DNA of 64,000 nucleotides. It comes from Bacteroidales bacterium (GTDB lineage: Bacteria > Bacteroidota > Bacteroidia > Bacteroidales > Muribaculaceae). Below are positions 8,734 to 18,777 of this stretch, piece by piece. A program made the translations under genes and the position numbers. Location of the stretch: positions 203,870 through 267,869 of the forward strand of contig SUXJ01000001.1 in the NCBI GenBank assembly GCA_015061005.1. The letters run 5' to 3'. Within the stretch, counting starts at the first letter, position 1; each line of letters starts with the position of its first letter. Below the pieces are notes generated by a model, which was not told where the DNA came from, ran no database searches, and saw nothing but the letters and a program-made list of their open reading frames with translations.

Positions 8734-10785
8734 ATGAAATCACTAATCCTTGCCGCTATTTCCGCTTGTGCACTATGCATTGGTTGCACATCCTCTCCCA
8801 AATCCATTGGCGTAATCCCAATCCCTCAACACGTTGCTATAACCAACGGCAATTTTCATCTCGGCCAACAAACCGGACTCAACATTGAAGCACCCGAAGC
8901 AGACAAAACCGCCCTGCAAAACTTCATTGAGGCATCACCAATTGCCCACATAGCAAAAACATCAAAGCCATCTAACTCTGTCAACCTTTTCATCGTCGAC
9001 TGTCTGCCCGAAATAACCTCACCCGAAGGTTACCGCATGACCGTCAACGAAGCGACAATCAATATTGAAGCCACTGCCGGTGCAGGACTTTTCTACGGCC
9101 TGCAAACCCTCCTCCAACTCATCGATGATTCCGATAATATTCCCCAAGGCGTCATCTCCGATGAGCCCCGCTTTGACTACCGCGGCATGATGATTGACGT
9201 GTCGCGCCATTTCTTCAGCGTTGACTTCATCAAAAAGCAAATCGACGCAATGGCCTACTTCAAATTCAATCATCTTCACCTTCACCTCACCGACGCCGCC
9301 GGTTGGCGAATAGAAATCAAAAAATATCCTGAGCTGACACGCCAAGCAGCTTGGCGCACTCACCCAACTTGGAAAGAATGGTGGAACGCAGAACGCCATT
9401 ACTCCATCGAAGGCTCACCTGATGCCCACGGCGGCTACTACACTCAAGAGCAGATTCGTGACCTCGTTGCCTACGCCCAAGAGCGGTTCATCACGATCAT
9501 TCCCGAAATAGAAATGCCATCGCACTCCGAAGAAGTGCTTGCCGTTTATCCGGAACTCTCTTGCTCCGGCTCTCCTTATAAAGATTGTGATTTCTGCATT
9601 GGAAACGAGCAGACATTCACCTTCCTGCAAAATGTGCTCACTGAAGTAATGCAACTTTTTCCCTCAAAATACATCCACATCGGCGGCGACGAAGCGAGCA
9701 AACAGGCATGGGCCACATGCCCCAAGTGCCTTTCTCGCATGAAAAACGAAAAGTTAGCCAACGTCGATGAACTGCAAAGCTACCTCATTCACCGCATCGA
9801 AGGCTTCCTCAATGCAAACGGACGCAATCTGATTGGTTGGGACGAAATTCTTGACGGCGGACTCGCACCTAATGCCACTGTCATGTCATGGCGTGGAGCT
9901 GAAGGCGGAATTCAAGCCATCGAAGCCGGCCACCGCGCCATAATGACCCCAGGAGAGTTCTGCTACCTCGACGCATACCAAGATGCCCCTCACACGCAAC
10001 CGGAAGCCATTGGCGGATATCTACCCCTGAAAAAAGTATATAGCTACGACCCCTTGCCTGACTCTATCAGCCCCGAACAAGCCCACCTTCTCTATGGCGT
10101 TCAAGGCAACCTTTTTGCCGAATACATCCCAACCGAGCAACACATGGAATACATGATGTATCCCCGCATGCTTGCCATTGCTGAAATTGCATGGAGCAAC
10201 CCCGAAGTCATGAACTACGACGATTTCCGCGCTCGTGCCGTCGTCGCCACCAACCGCCTGAATCAATGGGGCTACAACTCCTTCAATCTTCTCAACGAAG
10301 TGGGAAATCGTCCGGGATCCGAAACCTCAATTGAGCACCTTGCATCGGGCAAGAAAGTAACCTACGCCACTAATGCGCCATACTCTGCCAAATATACTGC
10401 CGGCGGCGACTCCGCTCTTGTCGATGGAAAACTCGGCGGCTGGACCTACGGCGACAAACGCTGGCAAGGTTTTTCAAACAGCACCGGCATCGACGCCACC
10501 ATCGACCTCGAAACCTTAACCGAACTCCATTCCATTAACGCCGATTTTATGCAGATTTGCGGCCCTTGGGTATTCATGCCTACTCAAGTCATCATTTCGG
10601 CCTCAACCGATGGCAAAAACTTCACCGAGCTAACCCGTATTGACCACGAAATAATCCGCGACGACGCCGTCTCCTTCAAGACCTTCGGTTGGGAAGGCCT
10701 GGCTCAAGCTCGCTATGTCCGCTACCAAGCCATACCCGGTGAATTAGGCGGCTTCCTTTTCCTCGACGAAATAATCATAAAATAA
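8734..10785 (+). CDS. GH20 beta-N-acetylhexosaminidase, lipoprotein, with C-terminal F5/8-type domain
   Basis: Start moved from 8644 to ATG 8734 (lipoprotein signal MKSLILAAISACALCIGC, upstream TATATTTG); HLHLTDAAGWRIEIKKYP, IHIGGDEASK, NLIGWDEIL. Confidence 0.95.
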   Translation: MKSLILAAISACALCIGCTSSPKSIGVIPIPQHVAITNGNFHLGQQTGLNIEAPEADKTALQNFIEASPIAHIAKTSKPSNSVNLFIVDCLPEITSPEGYRMTVNEATINIEATAGAGLFYGLQTLLQLIDDSDNIPQGVISDEPRFDYRGMMIDVSRHFFSVDFIKKQIDAMAYFKFNHLHLHLTDAAGWRIEIKKYPELTRQAAWRTHPTWKEWWNAERHYSIEGSPDAHGGYYTQEQIRDLVAYAQERFITIIPEIEMPSHSEEVLAVYPELSCSGSPYKDCDFCIGNEQTFTFLQNVLTEVMQLFPSKYIHIGGDEASKQAWATCPKCLSRMKNEKLANVDELQSYLIHRIEGFLNANGRNLIGWDEILDGGLAPNATVMSWRGAEGGIQAIEAGHRAIMTPGEFCYLDAYQDAPHTQPEAIGGYLPLKKVYSYDPLPDSISPEQAHLLYGVQGNLFAEYIPTEQHMEYMMYPRMLAIAEIAWSNPEVMNYDDFRARAVVATNRLNQWGYNSFNLLNEVGNRPGSETSIEHLASGKKVTYATNAPYSAKYTAGGDSALVDGKLGGWTYGDKRWQGFSNSTGIDATIDLETLTELHSINADFMQICGPWVFMPTQVIISASTDGKNFTELTRIDHEIIRDDAVSFKTFGWEGLAQARYVRYQAIPGELGGFLFLDEIIIK

Positions 10786-10987
10786 TCCCTCCCCTTTAAT
10801 ATTTCACCACACATCAACTCGCATAATCATCGAAACCACATTTTACTATGTGTAATCCCTTATTACCGAGACGATACAAGAGGAAAACAAATGGAAGTTT
10901 TTGGCAAAAATTGGGATAACCCTTACAGCTGACAAATTCACATTTACGTAAGCAATCATTATCTATAACCACCCACCACCACTAAAA

Positions 10988-11013
10988 ATAAAGCACCCCG
11001 CGGGGTGCTTTAT
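10988..11013. terminator. Bidirectional terminator
   Basis: Perfect palindrome AAGCACCCCGCGGGGTGCTT between convergent genes. Confidence 0.75.
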
Positions 11014-11036
11014 TTCCAAAAAATTCGCACTGCGAA

Positions 11037-13193
11037 TTAGTCTTCCGTATTACTTTCAGCGTAAGCCTTAAGCAGCTTTTCTTGAACATCGCCGGGAACG
11101 AGTTCATACCCACTGAAACGCATTGTAAACGATGAGCGTCCGCCGGTAATCGCACTCAGCGCAGTTGAATAACTGCTCATTTCCTTCAACGGAACTCGAG
11201 CCGAAATCTTCTCAAAACCATTCTCGGAGGTCATTCCCATAATGATGGCACGACGACCCTGAAGATCACTCATCACGTCACCCATCACATCACCGGGAAC
11301 CATTACGTCAACGTCATAAACAGGTTCGAGCACCTTGGGATTGGCGTTACGGAATGCTTCGCTAAACGCATTACGTCCAGCCAAACGGAATGAAATTTCA
11401 TTTGAATCAACCGGGTGCATCTTACCATCATATATACATACGCGAACATCTCGAGCGTAGCTGCCGGTAAGCGGACCTTGTTCCATGCGATCCATTAGAC
11501 CCTTAACGATGGCAGGAATAAAGCGAGCATCAATTGCACCGCCTACAATGCAGTTATATACTACCAACTTACCGCCCCACGACAAAGGAATTTCTTGCGT
11601 GTCGCGCACATTCATCTTATATTCCTGCGAACCGAACTTATATGTGTCGGGAGCAGGCATACCGTCTGTGTAAGGTTCAATAATCAAATGAACTTCACCA
11701 AACTGACCGGCGCCGCCACTCTGCTTCTTATGGCGATAGTCTGCACGCGCTGCCTTTGTGATTGTTTCACGATAAGGAATCTTAGGCTCTTCAAATGTGA
11801 TAGGCAGTTTATCGTTATTTTCAACGCGCCATTTCAGCGTACGCAAGTGGAACTCGCCCTGACCCTTTATAAGAGTTTGCTTCAACTCCTTGCTTTGTTC
11901 AACCACCCATGTGGGATCCTCCTCATGCATGCGAGTCAGAATTTCCATAAGTTTTTCCGCATCGCTTTCTGTCACAGGGCGCACTGCGCGAGTATACTTG
12001 GGTTCCGGATAGCGAATAAAGTCATAAACCCAATCGCAGCTCTTATCATTCAAGGTATTACCGGTGCGAACGTCTTTCATCTTCACTGTTGCACCGATGT
12101 CGCCTGCACAGAGTTCATCTACTTGAGTGCGAATCTGACCGCATACGGTATAAAGCTGAGCCAAACGTTCCTTATTGTCGCGACTAACGTTGTTCAAGTC
12201 TGCGCCGGCTTTTAGCGTACCGCTCATTACTTTGAAGTAGCTGACTTCACCAATATGAGGTTCTACCGAGGTCTTAAACACATACAAACTCAGCGGACCG
12301 TTGCTGTCGGGCTTAACTTCTGTGCCGTCGGTAGCTTCGGGTGCAGGCATATCCTCAACGAAGGGAACAACGTTGCCCAAGAACTCCATCATACGACGCA
12401 CACCCATATCCTTAGCTGCACTTACGCAGAACACGGGATAAATCGAACGATCCACAAGGCCCTTACGTATGCCTTCGCGCATCTCATCTTCGGTCAAGCA
12501 ACCCTGATCAAAGAATTTTTCCATCAGAGTCTCATCATTCTCTGCTGCTGCTTCAACGAGAATCTTGTTCAATTCTGTTGCGCGTTCCATTTCCTCGGCG
12601 GGAATTTCCGAAATAGTGGGCACACCACCCTCCGGACCCCATGAATACTTCTTCATCAAAAGAACGTCAATCATAGAGTTAAATCCGGCGCCACATGAAA
12701 TGGGATATTGAATCTGCACAATCTTGTTGCCGAAGATTTCACGCATCTGATCAATGACGTTATCATAATCGGCCTTTTCTCCGTCAAGCTGGTTCAACGC
12801 AAAAATAACCGGTTTTTTCAACGATGATGTTGTGCGGAAAATGTTCTGCGTGCCTACTTCTACGCCATATTGCGCATTAACTACTATAACGCCCGTATCC
12901 GTAACGTTCAACGCAGTAATCGCAGAGCCTACAAAGTCATCTGCACCGGGACAGTCAATAAAATTAAGTTTCTTGCCAAGGAACTCAGCATAAAATATGG
13001 TGGAGAATACTGAGTAACCATACTCTTTTTCTACCGGGAAATAGTCACAAACGGTGTTGCCGGCATCTACCGTACCACGACGTTTTATAACTCCACACTC
13101 GTAGAGCATAGCTTCTGCAAGTGTGGTTTTTCCGGAGCCTTTGCTTCCAAGCAAGGCAATGTTTTTAATTTCAGGGGTTTTGTAAGTTTTCAT
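11037..13193 (-). CDS. EF-G paralog (EF-G2-like translation factor)
   Basis: 718 aa EF-G architecture with divergent G motifs (GSKGSGKTT, DCPGADDF, NQLD); domain IV/V present. Confidence 0.92.
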   Translation of the reverse strand: MKTYKTPEIKNIALLGSKGSGKTTLAEAMLYECGVIKRRGTVDAGNTVCDYFPVEKEYGYSVFSTIFYAEFLGKKLNFIDCPGADDFVGSAITALNVTDTGVIVVNAQYGVEVGTQNIFRTTSSLKKPVIFALNQLDGEKADYDNVIDQMREIFGNKIVQIQYPISCGAGFNSMIDVLLMKKYSWGPEGGVPTISEIPAEEMERATELNKILVEAAAENDETLMEKFFDQGCLTEDEMREGIRKGLVDRSIYPVFCVSAAKDMGVRRMMEFLGNVVPFVEDMPAPEATDGTEVKPDSNGPLSLYVFKTSVEPHIGEVSYFKVMSGTLKAGADLNNVSRDNKERLAQLYTVCGQIRTQVDELCAGDIGATVKMKDVRTGNTLNDKSCDWVYDFIRYPEPKYTRAVRPVTESDAEKLMEILTRMHEEDPTWVVEQSKELKQTLIKGQGEFHLRTLKWRVENNDKLPITFEEPKIPYRETITKAARADYRHKKQSGGAGQFGEVHLIIEPYTDGMPAPDTYKFGSQEYKMNVRDTQEIPLSWGGKLVVYNCIVGGAIDARFIPAIVKGLMDRMEQGPLTGSYARDVRVCIYDGKMHPVDSNEISFRLAGRNAFSEAFRNANPKVLEPVYDVDVMVPGDVMGDVMSDLQGRRAIIMGMTSENGFEKISARVPLKEMSSYSTALSAITGGRSSFTMRFSGYELVPGDVQEKLLKAYAESNTED

Positions 13194-13385
13194 TCCGGTA
13201 AATATTTAAGGGATAATTATTTTTTTTGCCGTAAAGACGCGTAAAGTTACGTATAATTTTCCCAACGTAAATGCCATAGGAATATGTTTTACAACATAAG
13301 CCCGTTTTTCACCACTCGCAGATAATAAACACACCGGTCCATGCGTTATCTCTATGTTGATGAATCTCCTTAACCATATCTGCCT

Positions 13386-13526
13386 ATGACTAAAAATTCT
13401 ACTCAACATGTAACGGCAACTGCCGAAGTTCAACAATCTGCCATGCCTCGACCCATGACTCTACATCTCATCAAGCAATTTGCAAGAGCCTACTCTCCGA
13501 CTCTCGGTGGCATGATCTTAAATTAA
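13386..13526 (+). CDS. Small (46 aa) conserved-looking protein, LIKQFARAY motif
   Basis: Below ORF-track cutoff; reads MTKNSTQHVTATAEVQQSAMPRPMTLHLIKQFARAYSPTLGGMILN*. Confidence 0.6.
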   Translation: MTKNSTQHVTATAEVQQSAMPRPMTLHLIKQFARAYSPTLGGMILN

Positions 13527-13548
13527 ATTTGCAATTTAAGCAAAAAGC

Positions 13549-13557
13549 CGTTAACTT
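13549..13557 (+). promoter_or_regulatory. Bacteroidetes-type promoter for riboswitch/btuG-like transcript
   Basis: TTTG-N20-TAACTTTG. Confidence 0.6.
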
Positions 13558-13611
13558 TGCATTTAAATAGCATCGCGGTTGCGCTCGCGTCAAAGAGTTG
13601 ACCATATATTT

Positions 13612-13775
13612 AAGCGCACGCAATAGGGAATGGGGTGAAAATCCCCAACAGTACCCGCTGCTGTAAGTTCCAATTTAAGCCCTCTGCTTTTGCCATTGAC
13701 CCATCTTTGAGTTGAGAAGGCGCAGACCCCGGGAAGGAACAAGTCAGAAGACCTGCCTCGATGCTTCAATTCTAA
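13612..13775 (+). promoter_or_regulatory. Cobalamin (B12) riboswitch
   Basis: GGGAATGGGGTGAAAATCCCCAACAGTACCCGCTGCTGTAA ... GACCCCGGGAAGGAACAAGTCAGAAGACCTGCC (B12 box-like) upstream of btuG-like gene. Confidence 0.92.
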
Positions 13776-13872
13776 AACCTATGAGGTAGCCCCGGGATAT
13801 GGGCATCGCTTCTAAATACTTCGATTTCACCACAAATCGAAATCAACTCCTTTAGTTCGATAATGAAATTTC

Positions 13873-13913
13873 CCGATTGCACCTACCTTTTAGGCGCAAC
13901 CGGACTTTTTTTT
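13873..13913 (+). terminator. Intrinsic terminator hairpin between B12 aptamer and btuG-like gene
   Basis: CCGATTGCACCTA-CCTT-TAGGCGCAACCGG (two A-C mismatches) then T8. Confidence 0.7.
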
Positions 13914-13939
13914 AATATAAACCTCAAAATAATTTCATT

Positions 13940-15052
13940 ATGAAACTCAACAAATTGTTTCTTTTTTCTCTGACCGCTTTAGTCCTGACAGCTTGTGACA
14001 ACACTCCCGAAGACCCGACCGACCCGACGCCGCCGCCTTCCGGTTCGCAAATCATCTGCGATGGATACTCCGGAGCATACATCCTTAACGAAGGTGGTTG
14101 GGGTATGAACGAAGCACGTATTGACCAACTTGACTTCTCGTCGGGCACACTGTTGGAAAACCAATACGTCAACGCAAATCCATCGGTTGTGCTCGCCTTG
14201 GGTGATGTCGCCAACGACCTGAAGCTACACAATCAGCGATTATATGCCGTCGTCAACGGTTCTCACAAAGTTGAAGTAATGGAAGCATCTAACCTCAAAC
14301 GCGTCGGACAAATCGACATCAGTTCCCCTCGCAGCATTGCTTTCACCGACACTCATGCCTACGTAACATCCTACGTCGATGGCAACAACGACAACGGCTC
14401 TATCGTAGAATTCAGTCTCGAAACCCTCAAAGTAACGCGCTCGGTATCTGTTGGACAAGAACCGGAAGGTATCACCATTATCGACAACACGATCTTCGTC
14501 GCGAACTCAGGAGGGCTCCACGCTCCAAACTATAGCGATGAAGTATGGTGTCTAAATGTTTCAGACCTCTCTATCACTAACAAAATCAAAGTTGCGCCTA
14601 ATTTGCGCTTTATGTCTGCAGCTCCCGACGGTTCTGTTTGGGTAACGTCTCAAGGCAACTACTATGACGTTCCCTCCGGTCTATTTCGTATAAAAAATGG
14701 AGTGGTTACCTCTGCCAACGTTCCGTGCACGGGGTTCACCTTCGCCGACAACAAAATTCTCTACTACGCTTCCTCATGGAGTTATGAAACAAACAGCAAC
14801 ACAATCAATTATGGCACAATCGACAACGAGACCATGGACTGCGGACCTTCATTTATTACTGACGGTTCCGAATCAAACATCACCACTCCCTACGGCGTTT
14901 TTGCGGCAGGAGGTCTCATAATAGTAACCGACGCAAAATCCTACACCACTTCGGGTGCTATCCATATCTACGATGCGTCCGGAAAACTAATCAAACAATA
15001 CTCTACCGGTGTTCTCCCTAACTCTATTGTGTTTTTACCGAAAAATCAGTAA
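13940..15052 (+). CDS. btuG: Surface lipoprotein beta-propeller, BtuG-like cobalamin-binding protein
   Basis: Lipobox LTAC; AYILNEGGWGMNEARID, DVANDLKLHNQRLYAVVN, VANSGGLHAPNYSDEV; downstream of B12 riboswitch. Confidence 0.75.
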   Translation: MKLNKLFLFSLTALVLTACDNTPEDPTDPTPPPSGSQIICDGYSGAYILNEGGWGMNEARIDQLDFSSGTLLENQYVNANPSVVLALGDVANDLKLHNQRLYAVVNGSHKVEVMEASNLKRVGQIDISSPRSIAFTDTHAYVTSYVDGNNDNGSIVEFSLETLKVTRSVSVGQEPEGITIIDNTIFVANSGGLHAPNYSDEVWCLNVSDLSITNKIKVAPNLRFMSAAPDGSVWVTSQGNYYDVPSGLFRIKNGVVTSANVPCTGFTFADNKILYYASSWSYETNSNTINYGTIDNETMDCGPSFITDGSESNITTPYGVFAAGGLIIVTDAKSYTTSGAIHIYDASGKLIKQYSTGVLPNSIVFLPKNQ

Positions 15053-15083
15053 ATTTGCACTCAAATTGCAAATTACTTAAACA

Positions 15084-16871
15084 ATGATTATTGACAACAT
15101 TATCTCTCAGGCTGTGAGTTGCGCCGTCAAATCCTTGTACGGCGTTGACTCCCCTGCTGAATCCATAGTTCCGCAAGCCACTCGAAAGGAGTTTGAAGGG
15201 GACCTCACTATCGTAACATTCAATTGGACCAAGGCTGCACGCAAAAGCCCCGAACAGGTTGGCGAAGAAATCGGCAACTGGCTCGTCGCCAACGAGCCGG
15301 CGGTTAATCGTTTCAACGTCATAAAAGGATTCCTTAACATCGTCATCGAACCCACCTATTGGAGCACCATGCTTCAGAGCGTGCTCGACACTCCCGACTA
15401 TGGTTTGACAGCCCCCACCGCCGACTCCCCGTTGGTAATGGTGGAATACTCTTCTCCCAACACAAACAAACCCCTTCACTTGGGCCACGTTCGCAACAAT
15501 CTGCTTGGATACTCGCTGAGCCGCATTCTTCAAGCCTGTGGCAACAACGTCGTTAAGACTAACATCGTTAACGACCGAGGCATCCACATCTGCAAATCAA
15601 TGCTCGCATGGCAAAAGTGGGGAAATGGAGCTACCCCAAAATCTACCGGATTGAAGGGCGACCACCTCATCGGCGACTTCTATGTTCTCTTCGACAAACA
15701 CTATAAAGCCGAGCTGAATGCCCTCAAGGAGCAAGGTATGTCAGATGAAGAAGCTGAAAAAGCATCTACTCTTATGGCTGAAGCGCGCGCCATGCTTGTA
15801 AAATGGGAACAAAACGACCCCGAAGTGCGCGGCCTGTGGGAAACCATGAACGAATGGGTTTACGAGGGATTTGATGAAACATACAAGCGCATGGGAGTGG
15901 ATTTCGACAAAATTTACTACGAAAGCCAAACCTACCTCGAGGGCAAAGAAAAGGTCTTGGAAGGACTCGAAAAGGGCATCATGTACCGCAAAGACGACGG
16001 TTCCGTATGGGCGGACCTCACCGCCGACGGTCTTGACCACAAACTGCTCCTCCGCGCTGACGGCACTTCGGTCTACATGACTCAAGACATCGGAACCGCG
16101 AAACTTCGATATCAAGACTTTCCTATCTCAAAAATGATCTACGTGGTAGGCAACGAACAGAACTACCACTTCCAAGTTCTTTCGCTCTTGCTCGACAAAC
16201 TCGGATTCGAATGGGGCAAAGACTTGGTTCATTTCTCCTACGGAATGGTAGAACTCCCCAACGGAAAAATGAAAAGCCGCGAAGGCACAGTGGTTGATGC
16301 CGATGACCTGATGGCGGCCATGGTCGATGATGCTGCAAGAGTCAGCGCCGAACTTGGCAAACTCGACGGCTTGTCCGAAGAAGAAGCCGCCAACGTTGCC
16401 GAAACCGTTGGCCTCGGTGCGCTGAAATACTTCCTCTTGAAAGTTGATCCACGTAAAAACATCACCTTCAACCCCGAAGAAAGCATTGACTTCAATGGCA
16501 ATACCGGTCCGTTCATTCAATACACTTACGCACGTATTCGCTCCGTGCTCCGTAAGGCGGCTGATGCAGGTTTCGCCATAGGCGACTTCGCGGCGGTCAC
16601 CCCCGGCGAGCGCGAAATCGCACTCATTCAGCGTTTGGCGGACTTCCCGGCGGTGGTTGCAGAAGCCGGACGCACTTATTCTCCAGCCCTCATTGCAAAC
16701 TTTGCCTATAACTTGGTGAAGGAATACAATCAGTTCTACCATGACTGCTCAATTCTCCGCGAAGAAGACCCCTCCGTGCGTTCTTTGCGATTGGCATTGA
16801 GTGAAGCCACTGCGTCAACCGTTCGCACCGCATTATCCTTGCTCGGTATCGGTGTCGTTGAACGTATGTAA
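15084..16871 (+). CDS. argS: Arginyl-tRNA synthetase
   Basis: 595 aa; VEYSSPNTNKPLHLGHVRNNLLG, KMKSREGTVV. Confidence 0.97.
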   Translation: MIIDNIISQAVSCAVKSLYGVDSPAESIVPQATRKEFEGDLTIVTFNWTKAARKSPEQVGEEIGNWLVANEPAVNRFNVIKGFLNIVIEPTYWSTMLQSVLDTPDYGLTAPTADSPLVMVEYSSPNTNKPLHLGHVRNNLLGYSLSRILQACGNNVVKTNIVNDRGIHICKSMLAWQKWGNGATPKSTGLKGDHLIGDFYVLFDKHYKAELNALKEQGMSDEEAEKASTLMAEARAMLVKWEQNDPEVRGLWETMNEWVYEGFDETYKRMGVDFDKIYYESQTYLEGKEKVLEGLEKGIMYRKDDGSVWADLTADGLDHKLLLRADGTSVYMTQDIGTAKLRYQDFPISKMIYVVGNEQNYHFQVLSLLLDKLGFEWGKDLVHFSYGMVELPNGKMKSREGTVVDADDLMAAMVDDAARVSAELGKLDGLSEEEAANVAETVGLGALKYFLLKVDPRKNITFNPEESIDFNGNTGPFIQYTYARIRSVLRKAADAGFAIGDFAAVTPGEREIALIQRLADFPAVVAEAGRTYSPALIANFAYNLVKEYNQFYHDCSILREEDPSVRSLRLALSEATASTVRTALSLLGIGVVERM

Positions 16872-16918
16872 TCTTTAATGCACCTATTACTTTTTCCTCA
16901 ATAAAACAACTAAAAAAA

Positions 16919-17623
16919 ATGAACTATCCTTACAACATGCCGCAATACGGCGGCACTGATTTCTCGCTCTCTCAGCGCGTATCTGCCGTGATGAAAAGTG
17001 TTTACTTGCGCATGACCGTTGGTCTTATCATCACTGCACTTGTTTCGCTTTTGGCCTATAGCCAAGGCTTCCTCGTTTTCATGCTCCAACACAGCTTTTT
17101 GATGTGGGGGCTCGCAATTGCCGAAATTGTACTCGTGATTGCTATCAGTGCAGGAATCTCTAAAATGAAATCATCTACGGCGCTACTCCTCTTCCTGCTC
17201 TTTGCCGTCATCAATGGACTGTCACTAAGCCCCATCTTCGCAATCTACACCGGCACTTCAATTGCTAAAACCTTCTTCATCTGCGCCGGCACATTCGGAG
17301 CCATGAGCATCTATGGTTACACAACCAAAACAGACCTGTCTCGCTTTGGAGCTATCCTATTTATGGCACTCATCGGTTTGATAATCTGCTCCGTTGTCAA
17401 CTTGTTCTGGACCTCCGACACCTTCGGATGGATTATCTCGCTCGCCGGTGTGGCTATCTTTGTAGGGCTCACGGCTTGGGACACTCAGAAAATCAAACAA
17501 ATGGCAGAAGTAATGCCTGCAAGCTCCATCGGCCACCTCGCCACTCTCGGAGCCCTCAGCCTCTACCTCGACTTCATAAACCTCTTCCTCTACCTCCTCC
17601 GATTCTTCGGAAATCGCGACTAA
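16919..17623 (+). CDS. Bax inhibitor-1/YccA family membrane protein
   Basis: 234 aa with about 7 TMs; GLTAWDTQKIKQMAE. Confidence 0.93.
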   Translation: MNYPYNMPQYGGTDFSLSQRVSAVMKSVYLRMTVGLIITALVSLLAYSQGFLVFMLQHSFLMWGLAIAEIVLVIAISAGISKMKSSTALLLFLLFAVINGLSLSPIFAIYTGTSIAKTFFICAGTFGAMSIYGYTTKTDLSRFGAILFMALIGLIICSVVNLFWTSDTFGWIISLAGVAIFVGLTAWDTQKIKQMAEVMPASSIGHLATLGALSLYLDFINLFLYLLRFFGNRD

Positions 17624-17643
17624 AAAAATCTCCATACCCCCCT

Positions 17644-17682
17644 AAAAAGTGGCTCACCCTCCCCGGTGAGCCACTTTTTTTC
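17644..17682 (+). terminator. Rho-independent terminator
   Basis: AAAAAGTGGCTCACC-CTCCCC-GGTGAGCCACTTTTTTT. Confidence 0.85.
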
Positions 17683-17764
17683 ACCCTTTTGACGAAAATC
17701 TACGCTTTTCCCCTCCGCTCTCTCCCTACCTTTGCAAAAAAATCACCAACCACTCTCCACTAAT

Positions 17765-18432
17765 ATGCCCCGCACCGCCTACTTCCGCCGATTTATCCGC
17801 CGCACGCTCTCCCTCCGCGAACGTGCTTGCATCGAAAGCCTCGAACGCCAACGTCAGCGCTCAGGCCGTGTCCGCGCTCTCATTAACGACCCCTCGGGCT
17901 CTCTCTCCCGCGTCCTCCTCGAATACCTCAGTTGGCACCAAGCCCGCTTAACCCAACGCTCCGCCGTCATAATCTCTCCTCAAAAAATATCAACCCGACT
18001 GAGAGCAAAAACGCTCACCCACAGAAGATTCCCCTCCCTGCGAGGCTACTGCCGACCCGTCGGCCAAATAATAATCTTCCAAGCCGACAGGCTCAAACGC
18101 CTCGGCCAAGCCGTCGCCACCGTCGCTCCACTCCTCTCCTCTCCGGACGCGACACAATCCTACTCCTCGTCGGCGATATCCAACGCCTCACTCACCACTT
18201 CTCCCCCTCCTTCTACCAAACCCTCGACTCCTCAACAAAATACTCACCTCCAAAACCTCGCCCCAAACCCATAAGCCACATAAGAAACATAAGTAACATA
18301 AGCCACATAAGAAACATAAGTCACATAAAAAACATAAGTCACATAAAAAACATTACCCTCATAATCCTCCGCCCCAAAAAACCGGCTGCCGAACCGCACC
18401 CAAAACCGGCACTCGCAGCCTTCCTCTTCTAA
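17765..18432 (+). pseudogene. Hypothetical protein apparently split by frameshift at a CTCCT pentanucleotide repeat
   Basis: TACCTTTG promoter upstream; frame 1 to about 18140, then protein-like RDTILLLVGDIQRLTHHFSPSFYQTL in another frame; deleting one CTCCT joins them. Confidence 0.45.
18275..18352 (+). repeat. ACATAAG-type short tandem repeats (about 9/18-bp period)
   Basis: cacataagaaacataagt repeated. Confidence 0.8.
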
Positions 18433-18721
18433 GCGGCCCCGTCACCGCGACCCCACAAAGGCAAACCGACGGAAAGCGAGTCCTCTGTTTCCCTTATCAA
18501 AACCATAAGACTTATAAATCTCATAAATATTATAAATCTTACCCCCGGGGAAAACCGAACTCGAGCGGAAGCCAAACCGCGGTCATCAACAAATCAGGCT
18601 AAAGCTTGCGGCAAGAGTGCCCTCGCTCGAAAAAAACATTGACGTACTGGAAAATGAGCGTGAATGATCCGTCCCGGTCATTCCAAACACGCCACCGGGT
18701 AGGCCGCGGTCGGCAAAAACT

Positions 18722-18777
18722 CAAGGGGGACTCAATCGCCGCAAGACGGGAACTCGCGTGCGTTTGAGTCCCCCTTG
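18722..18777. repeat. Inverted repeat, 14-bp perfect arms
   Basis: CAAGGGGGACTCAA ... TTGAGTCCCCCTTG. Confidence 0.8.

Noticed and set aside
11595-12215. 206-aa ORF antisense to the EF-G paralog
   Set aside because: Shadow ORF opposite conserved coding sequence.
18275-18352. Possible CRISPR array (regularly spaced short repeats)
   Set aside because: Unit is ~9-18 bp with no spacer diversity and no cas genes; simple short tandem repeats.
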